64,000 nucleotides of DNA from Argyresthia goedartella (taxonomy: Eukaryota > Arthropoda > Insecta > Lepidoptera > Argyresthiidae): the NCBI GenBank assembly GCA_949825045.1, contig OX463824.1, positions 27,560,001 to 27,624,000 of the forward strand. The letters run 5' to 3'. Positions 32,948 to 44,574 of this stretch are shown one piece after another (the first letter of the stretch is position 1; the number at the start of each line of letters is the position of its first letter). The position numbers were made by a program, and so were the translations under genes. The notes below the pieces were generated by a model, which saw only the letters and a program-made list of their open reading frames with translations, did not search any database and was not told the DNA's origin.

Positions 32948-34035
32948 ATGTCAAAAGTCAAAAGTCAAAGAACTTTATTATTGTAGATATTTACATATAC
33001 TTGGCAAACGTCAATTTTGCCTCTTCTCTACATTGGACCACTGTGGGAGAAGAAGGGCGTAGAAACTCCCACAGATTGATTTTTAGATCACTTTTAAAAA
33101 TAGGTTGTGCTTAACTTTTACAAATATGAAAAATTAAATTATTGTGATTAATAAGCAGGAATAAATAATTACAAAATTATTAACAGCAAGGCCTGTGTTG
33201 AGCTAGATTAACCCCATACAGTCCTGTCATTTAAGTAATTTTGAACATTGTAATATCCTTTTTTTGACAAAGTCGCTTTAACATGCTTTTTAAATTGCTC
33301 AAATGGCAATTTCAAAATCTCCAGAGGTATCTTATTATAGTAGAGAATACACTGACTCTTGAAAGAATTGCTAATCTTCGCGAGTCTAAATCGGGGCGCA
33401 CACAGTCTGTGATTATATCTTAGGTTAACATTACAGCTATCGCTAAGTTTGGAAAATGTTGTAAGGTTCTTGCGTACATACATTGTATTTTCGAAAATAA
33501 ATTGACTAGCTACTGTTAGTATGTCAATTTCTTTAAAAAGCTCTCTTAAGGAGTCTGTTCGTTTTAAATTATAAATAGCTCGATAGCTCTTTTCTGTAAA
33601 AAAAAAAATAGTTTGAATATCCGCTGCTTTCCCCCACAACAAGATACCATAGGACATCACACTATGAAAGTAACTAAAATATACTAGCCTAGATGTAGCC
33701 ACATCCGTGCTTTGTCTGATGTTCCTAACAGCGTAAGCCGCAGAACTTAATTTACCAGCTAATTTATCTATGTGCGGTCCCCACTGTAATTTGCTATCAA
33801 TGGTTATTCCAAGAAACTTCGTATCATTTACTAATTCTAACGTGCTGTTGTCTAACACTAAAATGGTCTCAACTTGCCTGACATTTGGAAGTGAGAATTT
33901 GATACACTTGGTTTTACCAGCGTTTAACAATAAATTATTAACTGTGAACCAAATTAAGGTTAAAGACAAAACACCATTAACAACATCAAAATCTGCTTTT
34001 TGTCTTTCATTATTGTCTAAAGCTCAGTTGATTTT
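32948..34035 (-). pseudogene. Jockey-like LINE: end of reverse transcriptase, C-terminus and 3' UTR
   Basis: The 253-residue frame (33969-33208) starts just after the RT catalytic box, with WFTVNNLLLNAGKTKC and FLGITIDSKLQWGPHIDKLA (thumb), and runs to the C-terminus (NYLNDRTVWG). Upstream sequence to about 34035 is the same protein with disruption. The 3' UTR ends at 32948 in a TTTGACTTTTGAC tail after AATAAAG. A copy of the same protein region at 44233-44565 includes the missing FADD box. It is 5'-truncated. Confidence 0.85.
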
Positions 34036-35537
34036 TTCTAAATGATACCAGTGTTCTTGCCTATTACTCGAGCCAGAATCAGTTACAAATACATTGAAAT
34101 AAATAGTAATAGCATAACGTATATAGTTTACATAACCTAATTGAAAGCACTATAAAAATAGTTCTGTACATTTCATTTCTAGTTTTTGTGTTACAAGTGA
34201 AGAACCTTGAAATTACTTAGCCTTTAGCATTTAATGCGAAGTAGTGAATTGGTGAAAATTAAGAAAGGAATGTTTTAAAACCAAATTATTTAAACAGAAC
34301 AGAAAAGTTGAACTTTTCGAAAACATCACGTTTAGGCGAAGAAAGACATCGGCGATGCGCCAGCGCACAGTATCTGACGCATCCAGCAACGAAGAACAAG
34401 ATGTTACTTGTAACACGTTAGATATCACCACTTTGAGTGTAATAATAATTATCTTAACTCAAAAAATATCCCATTTCTCGTCGTAACTGGATATTGCAAC
34501 GAAGAAGTTAATAGATTGAGCTTAGAAAATTCGAAACTTTGACAAAGAATAGACGTTTGATTGAAGACAAAGTAAAAATACAAACAGGTTTGTTTTAGCC
34601 CAAAATTTCACTAGAGTTCATACTCCGAATAAGTTTTTTTTAGTTCATTGCACAACACCCTAAAATGCCTCTGATCGATTGTTTTACAGTGTTATGCTGT
34701 TCCTTAAAGTCTAGTTCAGTCCCCGTGAGAATATTAGCTGCTCCTCGATTTTTAAATTCTCGTCACAAATGCGCCGCCAGTCGAAAGCTAAAAGGTCCTA
34801 ATGTAACAACACCCCTCCCTCCTTGTCTTTTGAAATTGCAATGAATAAACCCTATGAGTTAACCGAACGATTTAATAAATAAGAATATTTAAAGATATAA
34901 CCAACTAACCATTGATTTAATGTCAGACGGAATTAAACCCTTACGTATTTTTATTGGAATATTTGGAGAAATATTCCAATAAAAAATATGGAAAGATTCT
35001 AATACCAACGATTGCGAATATCTTATTTAGATGATTTGGCCAAAGTAGTGGGTGATTGTCTATGGGTAGGACTATTGACGTTGTGATAGTAATTACCTAA
35101 AGTTCTTTTTAGAGTGGTTATGGTTAAACAGTATCGTCAAGAGGTTCCTCAGTCAGTGATGAATATAGGTGACATAAAAATATTGATAAGCATCTAGTCC
35201 GTGCTTATTAGAATAAATTCCAAGTAAATAACCATTTAAAAGACATTTCGATTACATGTGTTTATAAAGGAAGGTTTGTGCTAGAGCTCACAGCCAGAAG
35301 GGCCACGGGCGCTAGGGAAGGGCCCCACAACCCCGCCCAATACCAGTGGAGGTCAACCGAGTTCTACAGACTCAAGACAGATGAAGTTAGATTTAGCTAA
35401 GCAAAATAAGCTTAAATTTTATAAAAAGTGCTTACAACCACTCAATTTTGTAAGCACAATTTATAAGAAAACATAGGGTTAGCTATGTGTTCATAAGTAC
35501 GCTTTTGGCGTTATCTTTCATCGGTCTTGTATCGTCC
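34036..35537. other. Unassigned sequence with a 16-17-bp hairpin
   Basis: TTTTTATTGGAATATTT (34949-34965), loop GGAG, then its exact inverse to 34986. No coding region is recognised. Confidence 0.4.
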
Positions 35538-36118
35538 TCCTCCAACACATTCCTATATACAATCTACGTGACTGCAACATTAAGGACTGCTGAAGACCTG
35601 GAAGTAGCCAACTAAATACACCAGCACTTAGAGACAGTCTGAATCTACTCAAACCCCTCTCGAGTTTTCCTGCCAATCAACTACATATAGACTATTTAGG
35701 ATATATTTTTATATGATTTGATATTGTGACCCTTCTCATCCATCAGTCCAACATGTTTGTTAACCGGTTACGGGATATTTTATATGCATATACTCGGTAT
35801 TGAGGTTATCTTGAGAGACACGTCTCTCAAGTATTTCTCCAGCACATTCCCATATAAAATCTACGTGAATGCAATATTTAAGACTGCTGAAGATCTGGAA
35901 TGAGCCATTTGAATACATCAACACCTAGAGACAGTCTGAATCTACTCAAATCCCTCTCCAGTTTCCCTGCCAATCAACTACATATAGACTTTTTAGGATA
36001 TTTTTTTATATGATTTGATATTGTGATTTCTCTCATCCTTCCGTCCAATATTTTTGTTGACCGGTTACGGGATATTTTTATTTGCATATACTCGGTATTG
36101 AGGTTATCTTGATAGACT
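35538..36118 (+). repeat. Tandem duplication, about 297-bp unit, two copies
   Basis: Both copies run from a CTCCAACACATTCCTATA-like start through GAGACAGTCTGAATCTACTC, AATCAACTACATATAGACT and ACCGGTTACGGGATATTT to TATACTCGGTATTGAGGTTA. The copies differ by scattered substitutions. Neither has a coding frame I recognise. Confidence 0.9.
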
Positions 36119-37489
36119 CTTTCTTAAGTACTATTCCATAATCATGTGGGTATTCATCCAGATATTTTATATATAAATTAATTTTAAGACATGTAAATTC
36201 ACCGTTACTACTTAGGTCACTAGATCGATAATGTAGAGTGTGTGTAGGTTTGATTCTAACGGATTTCAGGCCATCCACATGCATGCATATAGCGAAGTAA
36301 ACTTCATTCTAAACAGGGGCGATAAGCGTCCCTGAATACTGCGATCAGGGTCTGTACTACAGTGTCAAATCAATCAGAAATTGTACAAATCCATCTTTTA
36401 ATCGGGGTATGGGAGTAGTTCTCTAGTCCATGAGTAAGAAGAAGTCTAGGCACTGTGTGCTTACGACAAAAGGATGAACCAGATAGTACTCAAAGCAATG
36501 ACAGCCTTTGGAAAATGGACAGCACAAGTTCGTCCGCCGTAACAATGCAGTAAGAATGGTCGATCTTCTGAATCGGAGGCGTTTCAGAAGGGGAGAATGA
36601 CTGCTAATAAACCTTAGGCCGTGTAGAATCGAGAGTAATGTCAGCTTCTTGTAGAGTAAATTTGTATGTGTATGTTCTATGAATTTCCAAGTTAACACGT
36701 CAATCTACCTACTACTGGTAGGCCAACCAACATGATAGACGGTCAAGAAAAGAAAGATCAAAACAGCCACAAACAAAAGATATTCAGTTTGTTAGATAGT
36801 TTTATAAGTATTTAGGTATTTCAAGAGTGAGAAGGAAATAAGGTAATTATTTAGTCATAAGAATTTTAGATACTTGTTTTGTTACATAACCCTAAATAAT
36901 TGAGTTAAGTCTTCCTACCTACATAACCTCAATTACGTAATTTAATCATTTAGCTAAAAGAAAAACAAGACAAAGATCAGAAAAAGAAAGCCTGGTAATT
37001 TAAAAGTCTGCGCAAAATGCATTTAAAGTAAATCACGAGGACGAATTAATTGAAGACTCATTAAATTGACGAATTTAAATATCGTAAAATAAAACCCGCG
37101 GCATGAACGCAAAACAAAACTTAAAATTACAAGCCTTAGATCTATAAATAATCTTTCTCGTCGATGACTTGCGGACGATGATCCTCTCCCGCTTCGGCAG
37201 CCGGAAGTCTAGGACCTAGGTCGCTTAGGTCCATCTCTAGGTTTCACCAACAGAAGCAGTAAGAGACAATTCTCATTACAATGCATACTTAACCAACAAA
37301 TCACTAATGAATCACTATATACAATCACGCCTCAGTGTTTTTCTAAAAGTCTATAAAAGTTTCAGTCCGAGACAACTCTTTATTTGAACGTAATTGTTCC
37401 TCGACACGAATGACGTGAGAAATACTAATACTGTTATACCCGCACTTGTAATATTAACAACACGAAATATAATCGAAAGACAAAGACAG
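36119..37489. other. Unassigned sequence
   Basis: No convincing coding region or repeat boundary. Confidence 0.4.
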
Positions 37490-37590
37490 TGGTCCAATGT
37501 AGAGAAGAGGCAAAAATTACGTTTGCTAAGTATATGTAGATATCTACAGTAGTAATAAAGTACTTTGACTTTGACTTTGACTTTGATTCA
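37490..37590 (+). repeat. Jockey-like LINE 3' end with (TTTGAC)n tail
   Basis: GTGGTCCAATGTAGAGAAGA, TTTGCTAAGTATATGTAGA and AATAAAG are followed by about four TTTGAC units. This matches the 3' UTR at 32948 and gives the tail sequence of the family. Confidence 0.8.
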
Positions 37591-38226
37591 GTGATCCTAG
37601 AATGAACGCGTAACTCAAATTTTAGTATTAACACTCCCGGATTGGTCTTGAACCTCTCTAAATTCTCACGTCAGTTCTGTATCGACCGATATTGACTGTC
37701 CCCACAACCCCCTGTCAAACAGTTTTATTACAAACCCCAAGCCTTCAACCTGAGCCAATTCTCAGCATTCCATTCTCACACTTTTAGCCTAACGCTAAAA
37801 AAATCTAGGCGATAATTTATGATTTGTTTACGTAAAAGTAGAAAAAACCCCAGGCACTTGAGGTGAAGTTTCTCAAACCTAATCTGTTATCAAATAACTG
37901 TCACGTAATAAACTAGAATAAAAATTGCCTTTATTACTTAAAATAAACACAAAATATACTTTTTGACCTGCCAAACTATATCGTAACTAAACACCCTTAA
38001 GTATGAGTTTCGATTGAATGAGCCATGGTCAATGCGTTACTTCAAAACAACAAGACAGATGTGTGAAATGGTCATAATTCAATATCCACTGAAAGCTACG
38101 GTGTAGTTAAACCATGTTCATTTTAAATTTATGATTCATAATTTATTTCATTGCTCTTAAAGCTTATCCGCATTTTGGAGAATATTTAAACAAATATATT
38201 TATACCTACTGAGAAATAAACCAAAT
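37591..38226. other. Unassigned sequence
   Basis: Nothing recognisable. Confidence 0.4.
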
Positions 38227-38690
38227 TTTTGTTTTGTCACACTAATATCCAGACGGTAAAAAATGTTCAGTGATCCAGATAATATCAATCATGGTAATCT
38301 CAGTCGCAAGAACCTCCAAACAAGCTGTCAAGTTTGAAGATTTACTCAATAGTCCAGCTATATTTCGATGCGGTATTTTGATGTCCTTGTGAACAACAAA
38401 AAAATTGTTTGTCTTTCCATTGCTTCGGCAATATATTTTCTATCGTACAAGTCGTACGTAAGTGGGCTGTGCAAGCATCTCTCTCATATTTAAAACTCTT
38501 ACTTCATCAGTTATCTGTTGAATCCCACTGATCACCGCTTGTAGGTTCCCGTAGATGGTGATTACGCCCCGCTTGCTTAGGTATCCTCGAAGGCGTGTAA
38601 ACATATGGTCATCGTATGCAGTGGACAGTGTGGAGTTATGGTCGAAGAGGTAGACATATGTGTGGTTAAATGTATCCATATACATAAATT
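38227..38690 (-). pseudogene. Jockey-like LINE: ORF1 end and start of the endonuclease
   Basis: The minus-strand frame 38685-38440 (FDHNSTLSTAYDDHMFTRLR, then QQITDEVRVLNMREML) runs into a frameshift near 38450. In one frame beyond it the first protein ends within about 35 codons. In another frame begins an endonuclease-like start with FVVHKDI, HRNIAGLLSKSSNLT and MIDIIWITEHFLPSGY, the N-terminal pattern of Jockey ORF2. The overlap of an ORF1-type end with an ORF2 start suggests the junction of the two genes. The ORF1 part is not a family I can name. Confidence 0.6.
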
Positions 38691-38825
38691 ATATTGTTGC
38701 ATTATCAAAACGTATAGATTACTTAACTTAAAAAATACTGAAGGCCTGTGGAGTATATCAGTCAAAGTCATTGGTTCAATACTATACATAGTAGTTATAG
38801 CATCACATCTAGCTTATACATGAGA

Positions 38826-39038
38826 TGCCGCACAGGATGCTATCGCTGTTTTTTGCGATCTGTCGAAGGCATTTGATTGCGTGATCATGATACGCTACTC
38901 ATAAAATCAAATCATTACGGAGTTAAAAGTAAAGCGTTGGATCTACTAAGATCATACCTAATCAATATAACTCAACAGGCTGAAGTTAACGGCGTTAAAT
39001 CTGATGGATCGGGAGTAAAAATTGGCATTCCACAAGGT
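38826..39038 (+). pseudogene. Old Jockey-like reverse transcriptase, left part
   Basis: Encodes AIAVFCDLSKAFDCV (first catalytic Asp), a frameshift, then YGVKSKALDLLRSYL and VKIGIPQG, where it is cut by the LINE inserted at 39039. The reading resumes in phase at 44160 with the expected next block. The insertion therefore split one reverse transcriptase between its PQG and LGP motifs. Confidence 0.85.
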
Positions 39039-39574
39039 CAGTATATGAGCTGGCAACCCTGCCCCGTCAAGGTAGCACTCTGTTTGAATTTCTCCTATAC
39101 TTATTTTTACTAAAAGTTATTTTCCCGGAACTTTCGGAACAATTTATCGTGTTGAGGTGAAGGAACTAATACCGGCAGTGAAAATCCACCAGATATCCTG
39201 GCGAAAATCAAGCATTCCTGGACAGCAGAGGCGATCAAGGTACTGCACAACACTTCCGTTGGTTTAAAACACACTCACACAAAGACACAGACTTAAAAAC
39301 AATAGACATACAACCACAGTGTTTTACGTGTTTTACGAGCACTCCCACGAAATCATTGGACTGACACTACACTGTCAAACTGACAACTAGCCATTGTGTG
39401 ACCAGCACAAAAATATAAGGCCGCGTTCAAAAATCACTCAAGGCAAGACAAGACACACTGCTCAGTAACGCCATCTATGAACGAGTAGCAGAGTTACACA
39501 TTTCGAATCGAACACACAGAGGCCGCTACAATACTCATACTGAAAAATACACTGATTGATCAAGAATAACCACA

Positions 39575-40588
39575 ATGGGTCTTGGCCACTCTCCAAAGAA
39601 AACACCAGACAATCAGAAAAATAAACATCTCTCAGCCTCTAGCCCGGATCTTACTGTTGGGGGCACGCCCTCCGCCGCAAGCCGGGCAGATGAGTGTGCG
39701 ACGACAAGTTTTAAAAAGAGGAAAGTGCCGGACTGCGACACTACTCATCTTGATAGGCAATTCGCAGCATGGAGGGCTGAGCTGAACCAAAATATTGCTG
39801 CTACAATTTCTTCGTCTGTAACCACGATTCTCACAGAAAAACTCGACCACTTCAACTCAACTTTAAATCAACTCCAATCCAATGTCCAAAAGCTAACTGT
39901 GAGCAACGCCGGTATCATTTCGTCCTTATCTGGCATGGACAAACGCCTCACCGAAGTGGAAGCCTCAACCAGCTTCTCTAGCGACCGCCACGATACTTTC
40001 GAGACGCGTCTCAACAGTGTGGAAAAGCTGGTCAAAACATGCAAGAGCCAAGAAATTGAAATATCGGAACTGAAGAGCGACCTAAGCAAAGTCCAATCCA
40101 ACCTAAATATGAAACTTCAATGGGACAGACTACAAAACATTGAAATAACTAATGTTCCGGAGTCAAAGAATGAGGTGCTCTCCGACATCGTTACGAACAT
40201 TGCCAAGCATGTTGGTGTTTCCCTGGCAGCAACAGACCTCGAGTTTGCGACCCGGATCCAGCCGATGAAGAAAACCCCCGGAGTCCCCCGAGCCATCATC
40301 ACCAAAGTCAGGAACCGCGTACTGAAAGATTCAATAATTCACGGTGTTCGCAAAAACAAGGGACTCACTACGCAAGACATAGGTTTACCAGGCGAGAGAA
40401 AAGACATATTCGTAAATGAACATCTGACGATTGAAAATAGAAATTTGTATAAAAAAGTACGTCAACTCGCCACAGCAAAAATGTACACATTTATATGGAT
40501 AAAAAATTGTCGAATTTTTGTGAGGAAGGGCGACAAAACTCAAATTATTCATGTGGCCAGCGAAGACGATCTAAAAAAGATAGTTTAA
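39575..40588 (+). CDS. LINE ORF1 protein with coiled coil and FP25K-like domain
   Basis: This 337-residue protein is the RNA-binding partner of ORF2 in LINE retrotransposition. Residues 1-65 are polar and low in complexity with a basic KKRK patch near 49. Residues about 85-185 have heptad-like spacing consistent with a coiled coil (LNQLQSNVQKLTV, MDKRLTEVEAS). Residues about 190-337 resemble the conserved domain of the baculovirus FP25K family: LQNIEITNVPES, DIVTNIAKHVGV, IFVNEHLTIENRNLYKKVRQ and FIWIKNCRIFVRKGD. LINE ORF1 proteins with this domain are common in insects. The start is the first ATG after the 5' UTR. No stop or frameshift is seen. Confidence 0.85.
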   Translation: MGLGHSPKKTPDNQKNKHLSASSPDLTVGGTPSAASRADECATTSFKKRKVPDCDTTHLDRQFAAWRAELNQNIAATISSSVTTILTEKLDHFNSTLNQLQSNVQKLTVSNAGIISSLSGMDKRLTEVEASTSFSSDRHDTFETRLNSVEKLVKTCKSQEIEISELKSDLSKVQSNLNMKLQWDRLQNIEITNVPESKNEVLSDIVTNIAKHVGVSLAATDLEFATRIQPMKKTPGVPRAIITKVRNRVLKDSIIHGVRKNKGLTTQDIGLPGERKDIFVNEHLTIENRNLYKKVRQLATAKMYTFIWIKNCRIFVRKGDKTQIIHVASEDDLKKIV

Positions 40589-40963
40589 TGATTTGTCGCC
40601 CTCAATCTAGCGCATTAAAATTAAAATATGAATTAACTCTAGAATATCGCATAAATCCAGATAAGTTGGTATTTTCATATTTCATAAATATACTAATACT
40701 CACATACTATTATTACTATTACACTACACATACACAAACACACCTTCACACTATCCTTCCATACACACACATTGCATTGAGTGATACAATCATGACATCT
40801 CGCTCCCGCATAGAGCATGTAAGCACAATCGAACTTTTTGTGATTATTATATTTGGTATACTCCGAGTCCCATACATACCCTATAATACGAACGACGCCA
40901 CTCCCTACATTCCGTGGTATAGGCCTTGGCCCAGTCAGCGATTTATGATAACACACCGTCATA

Positions 40964-43849
40964 ATGCTTAGCAAACTATCCATATATTACCAAAATGTAC
41001 GCGGGCTGCGTACAAAATGTCACACTCTGTTCAATAACATACTACAGAACAACTTCGATGTTATTGCGATCACAGAAACGTGGCTACATGCAGGTATACT
41101 AGACTCTGAACTGTGTGACCAAAGATACGAGGTTTTCCGTTGTGATCGGAACACTACTATGACAAACAAACAAACTGGCGGTGGAGTTATGATTTGTATA
41201 AAACGCGATCTATGCGCTTACGTTAGGGAGGAATGGGGATGCTCTCCCACTGACACTATCTGGATCACAATACCGGGTAAGAACCTTAACTCCACTTCTG
41301 ATCTTCATATAGCGGTAGCATACATACGAAGTGACTGTACGAACCTACAGATTCAAGCCCAAGACATAAACTCATTTTTATCCAAAGCAACGTTGGCAGT
41401 CACTAATAATACGGACAGCTCTTTCCTTTTGTTAGGTGATTTCAATCTTCCGTGTATACAATGGAGTAGCAACGGCCCCCTAGTACAAAAAAAAGGACCG
41501 GTGGAAATACAGAACTTAGCTACAGATCTACTGGATGAGTTTGGTCTGTTAGGTCTTACACAATTCAATTATCTTAAAAACACTAGCAATAACGTGTTGG
41601 ATCTAGCCTTTTCAAGCTTTCCGGTGGATTTGGCGGAAGTAGAATATCCACTATCTAAACCGGATACTTTCCACCCTGTATTTAGCATAGACGCTTCCGA
41701 TATTACCGTTAAACCACTGAAAGCTAGACCATTCCTTAAACTTCAATTCAACAGAGCTGATTACGACGGCATACTTGAAGCTCTTAATCTGGTAGACTGG
41801 GAGTCAGCACTAAGCGGGAACACGGTAGATGAAGCCGTCAAAGTTTTCTACGAACACCTGCGGAGTAGCATAAACCAATACGTCCCTAAAGTTCTAAAAC
41901 ACAAACGCAATACCTATCCAATATGGTACAGTCGACCTCTGATCAAGATCTCCCGCGAAAAGCTTAAAGTACACGCTCGCTGGAAGCGGTTCCGGAACCC
42001 TCTTGACTACGCTGAGTTTTCCCTACTTAGAAAGAGGCAGCATAAGATACACTCGGAATGTTTCGTTGACTACATACGACAAATGGAATTAAAAATTAAA
42101 GAATCGCCAAAACATTTCTGGTCATACATAAAATCTAAACGTTCAGGCTCCTCTTACCCTAAGTTTATCACTCACGGAGAAAAAAAGTACACCGAGGGAG
42201 GGAGTATTTGCGAGGCCTTCAATAGCTTCTTCCAGAGTGTTTTTATCCCGCCGGCCGATGAATATCCTAACATAGAGTTACCACCATCACAGTCTGGTGT
42301 CACTTTCGATGTTCACTCAATCACGCTCACTGACAATCAAGTCCTAGAAGCTCTTAAACAACTTGATTGCAACAAAGGTTCAGGGAGTGACAACCTACCT
42401 CCGTCGTTTATCTCTCGTAGCCGCCAAGCGCTACACCGGCCACTGACTATTCTATATAATCGATCATTAAAGGAAGGATTTTTCCCGAGCGCTTGGAAAA
42501 CCGCACTTATCGTGCCTATACACAAAAAGAACTCTAAATTAAAGGTCGAAAACTACCGGCCCATATCTATCCTGAATATATTTTCCAAAATATTAGAAAA
42601 ATTAGTATACGACACTTTCTATCTTTGTTTATCAAAAGGAATACCCGCCGAACAGCACGGCTTCCTCCGAGGCCGGTCTACTACCACGAATCTCGCTCTG
42701 TTCACGAACTTCTGCCTTAATTCAATGGAAAAACGTCGGCAGGTTGATGTGATCTACACTGACTTCGAAAAGGCCTTTGATTGTGTGGATCACACCATCC
42801 TGCTGCGCAAATTGGAACACCTAGGAATTCACGGGGACCTACTGCGCTGGATACAATCATACCTCACCAAAAGGTCACAGGCGGTTGTGGTTGGTGGGTT
42901 CAGATCAAACTTCGTGGATATATCATCTGGTGTCCCACAAGGATCCCACTTGGGGCCCCTCTTGTACAACTCTTATCTATACGACATTTACACCTGCTTT
43001 AGTAGTGCGTCCTTTCTTATGTACGCAGACGATACAAAAATATTTATGGATATCAAGGGACCGACGGACTGTGCTTACCTTCAAAATGACCTAAACACAT
43101 TATCAAAATACTACATCACTAATAGAATTAAAGTTAATACCATGAAATGCCAATTAATATCCTTTTCACGGAAAACCAGTCCCTTGCACTTCTCATACAC
43201 AATCCAGGATCAGCGTATTGAACGTGTTCAACTAGTGCGTGATCTTGGCGTACACCTGGATCACCAATTAAATATGAACGAGCATGTAGATATCATCACC
43301 AGGAAAGCCTACAAAAACTTAGGGTTTGTACTGCGCACCTGCCAACCTTTTAGGGATATATCTTGCATAAAAAAGGTGTTCTTCGCATATGTACGTAGTA
43401 TACTTGAATATGCTTCAAGTATTTGGAATCCCCACTACATCACACACCAGCAAAATCTTGAAAAAATTCAATCCAAATTCCTCAAACACCTTACCTATAA
43501 GAGTAACGCATATATCGATGGCTATGAGGAGAGCTGCTCGCGACACAGGATACCGAGTCTTACGGCGCGCCGCACACTCGCCGACATGTCTCTGCTGTAC
43601 GACTTGGCGCACGCACACGTGGACTGCCCCGCGCTAGTGAGCCAGCTGCCGCTGTGCACGCCGCGCCGCCGCACCAGACATACAGCTAACTCACTATTCC
43701 ACCATCCGGCACATCGTACCAATTACGCCAACAATTCTGTCCTCACTCGAATAGCTAGAACCTACAATAAAACTTTCTCCGACATTGACGTATACCATCA
43801 TTCCAAAAGTATTTTTAAACATAAAATTCTTGACACTCTCTGCGGATAA
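40964..43849 (+). CDS. LINE ORF2: endonuclease and reverse transcriptase
   Basis: An open 961-residue frame. The N-terminal endonuclease shows YYQNVRGLRTK (N11), ITETWL (E38) and LLGDFNLPC; the final His motif is less typical (TFHPVFS). Reverse transcriptase has YRPISILNIFSKILEKL, QHGFLRGRSTTTNL, TDFEKAFDCVDH, GVPQGSHLGPLLYNSYLYDI and the catalytic MYADDTKIF (Y687 to D690). The thumb (VRDLGVHLDHQLN) and a C-terminal region follow, ending IFKHKILDTLCG. Clade: Jockey superfamily. This is the enzyme set for target-primed reverse transcription. GC content rises sharply at about 43560-43670, which encodes part of the C-terminus. No damage is visible, so activity is possible. Confidence 0.93.
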   Translation: MLSKLSIYYQNVRGLRTKCHTLFNNILQNNFDVIAITETWLHAGILDSELCDQRYEVFRCDRNTTMTNKQTGGGVMICIKRDLCAYVREEWGCSPTDTIWITIPGKNLNSTSDLHIAVAYIRSDCTNLQIQAQDINSFLSKATLAVTNNTDSSFLLLGDFNLPCIQWSSNGPLVQKKGPVEIQNLATDLLDEFGLLGLTQFNYLKNTSNNVLDLAFSSFPVDLAEVEYPLSKPDTFHPVFSIDASDITVKPLKARPFLKLQFNRADYDGILEALNLVDWESALSGNTVDEAVKVFYEHLRSSINQYVPKVLKHKRNTYPIWYSRPLIKISREKLKVHARWKRFRNPLDYAEFSLLRKRQHKIHSECFVDYIRQMELKIKESPKHFWSYIKSKRSGSSYPKFITHGEKKYTEGGSICEAFNSFFQSVFIPPADEYPNIELPPSQSGVTFDVHSITLTDNQVLEALKQLDCNKGSGSDNLPPSFISRSRQALHRPLTILYNRSLKEGFFPSAWKTALIVPIHKKNSKLKVENYRPISILNIFSKILEKLVYDTFYLCLSKGIPAEQHGFLRGRSTTTNLALFTNFCLNSMEKRRQVDVIYTDFEKAFDCVDHTILLRKLEHLGIHGDLLRWIQSYLTKRSQAVVVGGFRSNFVDISSGVPQGSHLGPLLYNSYLYDIYTCFSSASFLMYADDTKIFMDIKGPTDCAYLQNDLNTLSKYYITNRIKVNTMKCQLISFSRKTSPLHFSYTIQDQRIERVQLVRDLGVHLDHQLNMNEHVDIITRKAYKNLGFVLRTCQPFRDISCIKKVFFAYVRSILEYASSIWNPHYITHQQNLEKIQSKFLKHLTYKSNAYIDGYEESCSRHRIPSLTARRTLADMSLLYDLAHAHVDCPALVSQLPLCTPRRRTRHTANSLFHHPAHRTNYANNSVLTRIARTYNKTFSDIDVYHHSKSIFKHKILDTLCG

Positions 43850-44103
43850 CAAAATATAACAATACAGTTTCAATCATAGCTATACACCACCCTTCACATA
43901 CACACACACTCACATTGCATTCACACCAACCCCCTCACAATAATACACAAAACATAGTTCCGAATAAATAACCTATCTATTTTACTAACCCCATAATTTA
44001 AGGAGTCTTGAATTAAGTAATTTATGGAAACCTATAATTGGCTGTAGTAAATAAGTAATTTAATTAAGATAATTAAACTGTAACGCTGTTGGTTTTCTGA
44101 ATA

Positions 44104-44136
<33 letters not shown>

Positions 44137-44159
44137 AAATAAAATAAATAAAATAAGGT

Positions 44160-44565
44160 TCCATATTAGGCCCTTTCTTATTCCTGGTATATATTAACGA
44201 TCTGCCTTTCATGGTGGAGAAATTGAAATTAAGTGTTGTTTGCTGATGATACTTCATTGGTCTTCAAATTGAAAGAAAAAAAAGAAGATTTTGATGATGT
44301 TGATGGAGTATTGCCTTTAACGTTGAATTGGTTCACAGTTAATAATTTATTGTTAAATGCTGGTAAAACCAAATATATCAAATTCTCACTTCCAAATGTC
44401 AGGCAAGCTGAGACCAGTTTAGTGTTAGACAGCAACATGTTAGAATTAGTAAATGACACGAATTTCATGGAATAAACATTGATGACAAATTACAGTGGGC
44501 ACCCCACATAGATAAATTAGCTGGTAAATTAAGTTCTGCGGCTTATGCTGTTAGGAACATGAGAC
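44160..44565 (+). pseudogene. Old Jockey-like reverse transcriptase, right part
   Basis: This continues 38826-39038 after the LINE insertion: SILGPFLFLVYINDLPF, a frameshift near 44238, then VVCXXD-type FADDTSLVF (catalytic box at about 44236) and NWFTVNNLLLNAGKTKY. It ends near 44565 where the sequence switches to an unrelated minus-strand LINE fragment. It is the same family as 32948-34035. Confidence 0.85.
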
Positions 44566-44574
44566 GCCAATGGA

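Larger units (their letters stand above)
39039..44154 (+). mobile_element. Complete two-ORF LINE, apparently intact
   Basis: The 5116-bp element has a 536-bp 5' UTR (starting CAGTATATGAGCTGG), ORF1, a 375-bp spacer, ORF2, a 250-bp 3' UTR and an A-rich (AAATA)n tail. AAGGT duplications flank it (39034-39038 and 44155-44159). Removing one duplication and the element restores the older reverse transcriptase sequence in phase, which fixes both boundaries. Both ORFs are open. Confidence 0.95.

Noticed and set aside
40495..40971. 158-codon frame between the two LINE ORFs
   Set aside because: It overlaps the end of ORF1 and the spacer in another frame, without a recognised domain.
44233..44475. Independent 80-codon gene
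   Set aside because: It is the FADD-containing part of the interrupted Jockey-like reverse transcriptase.
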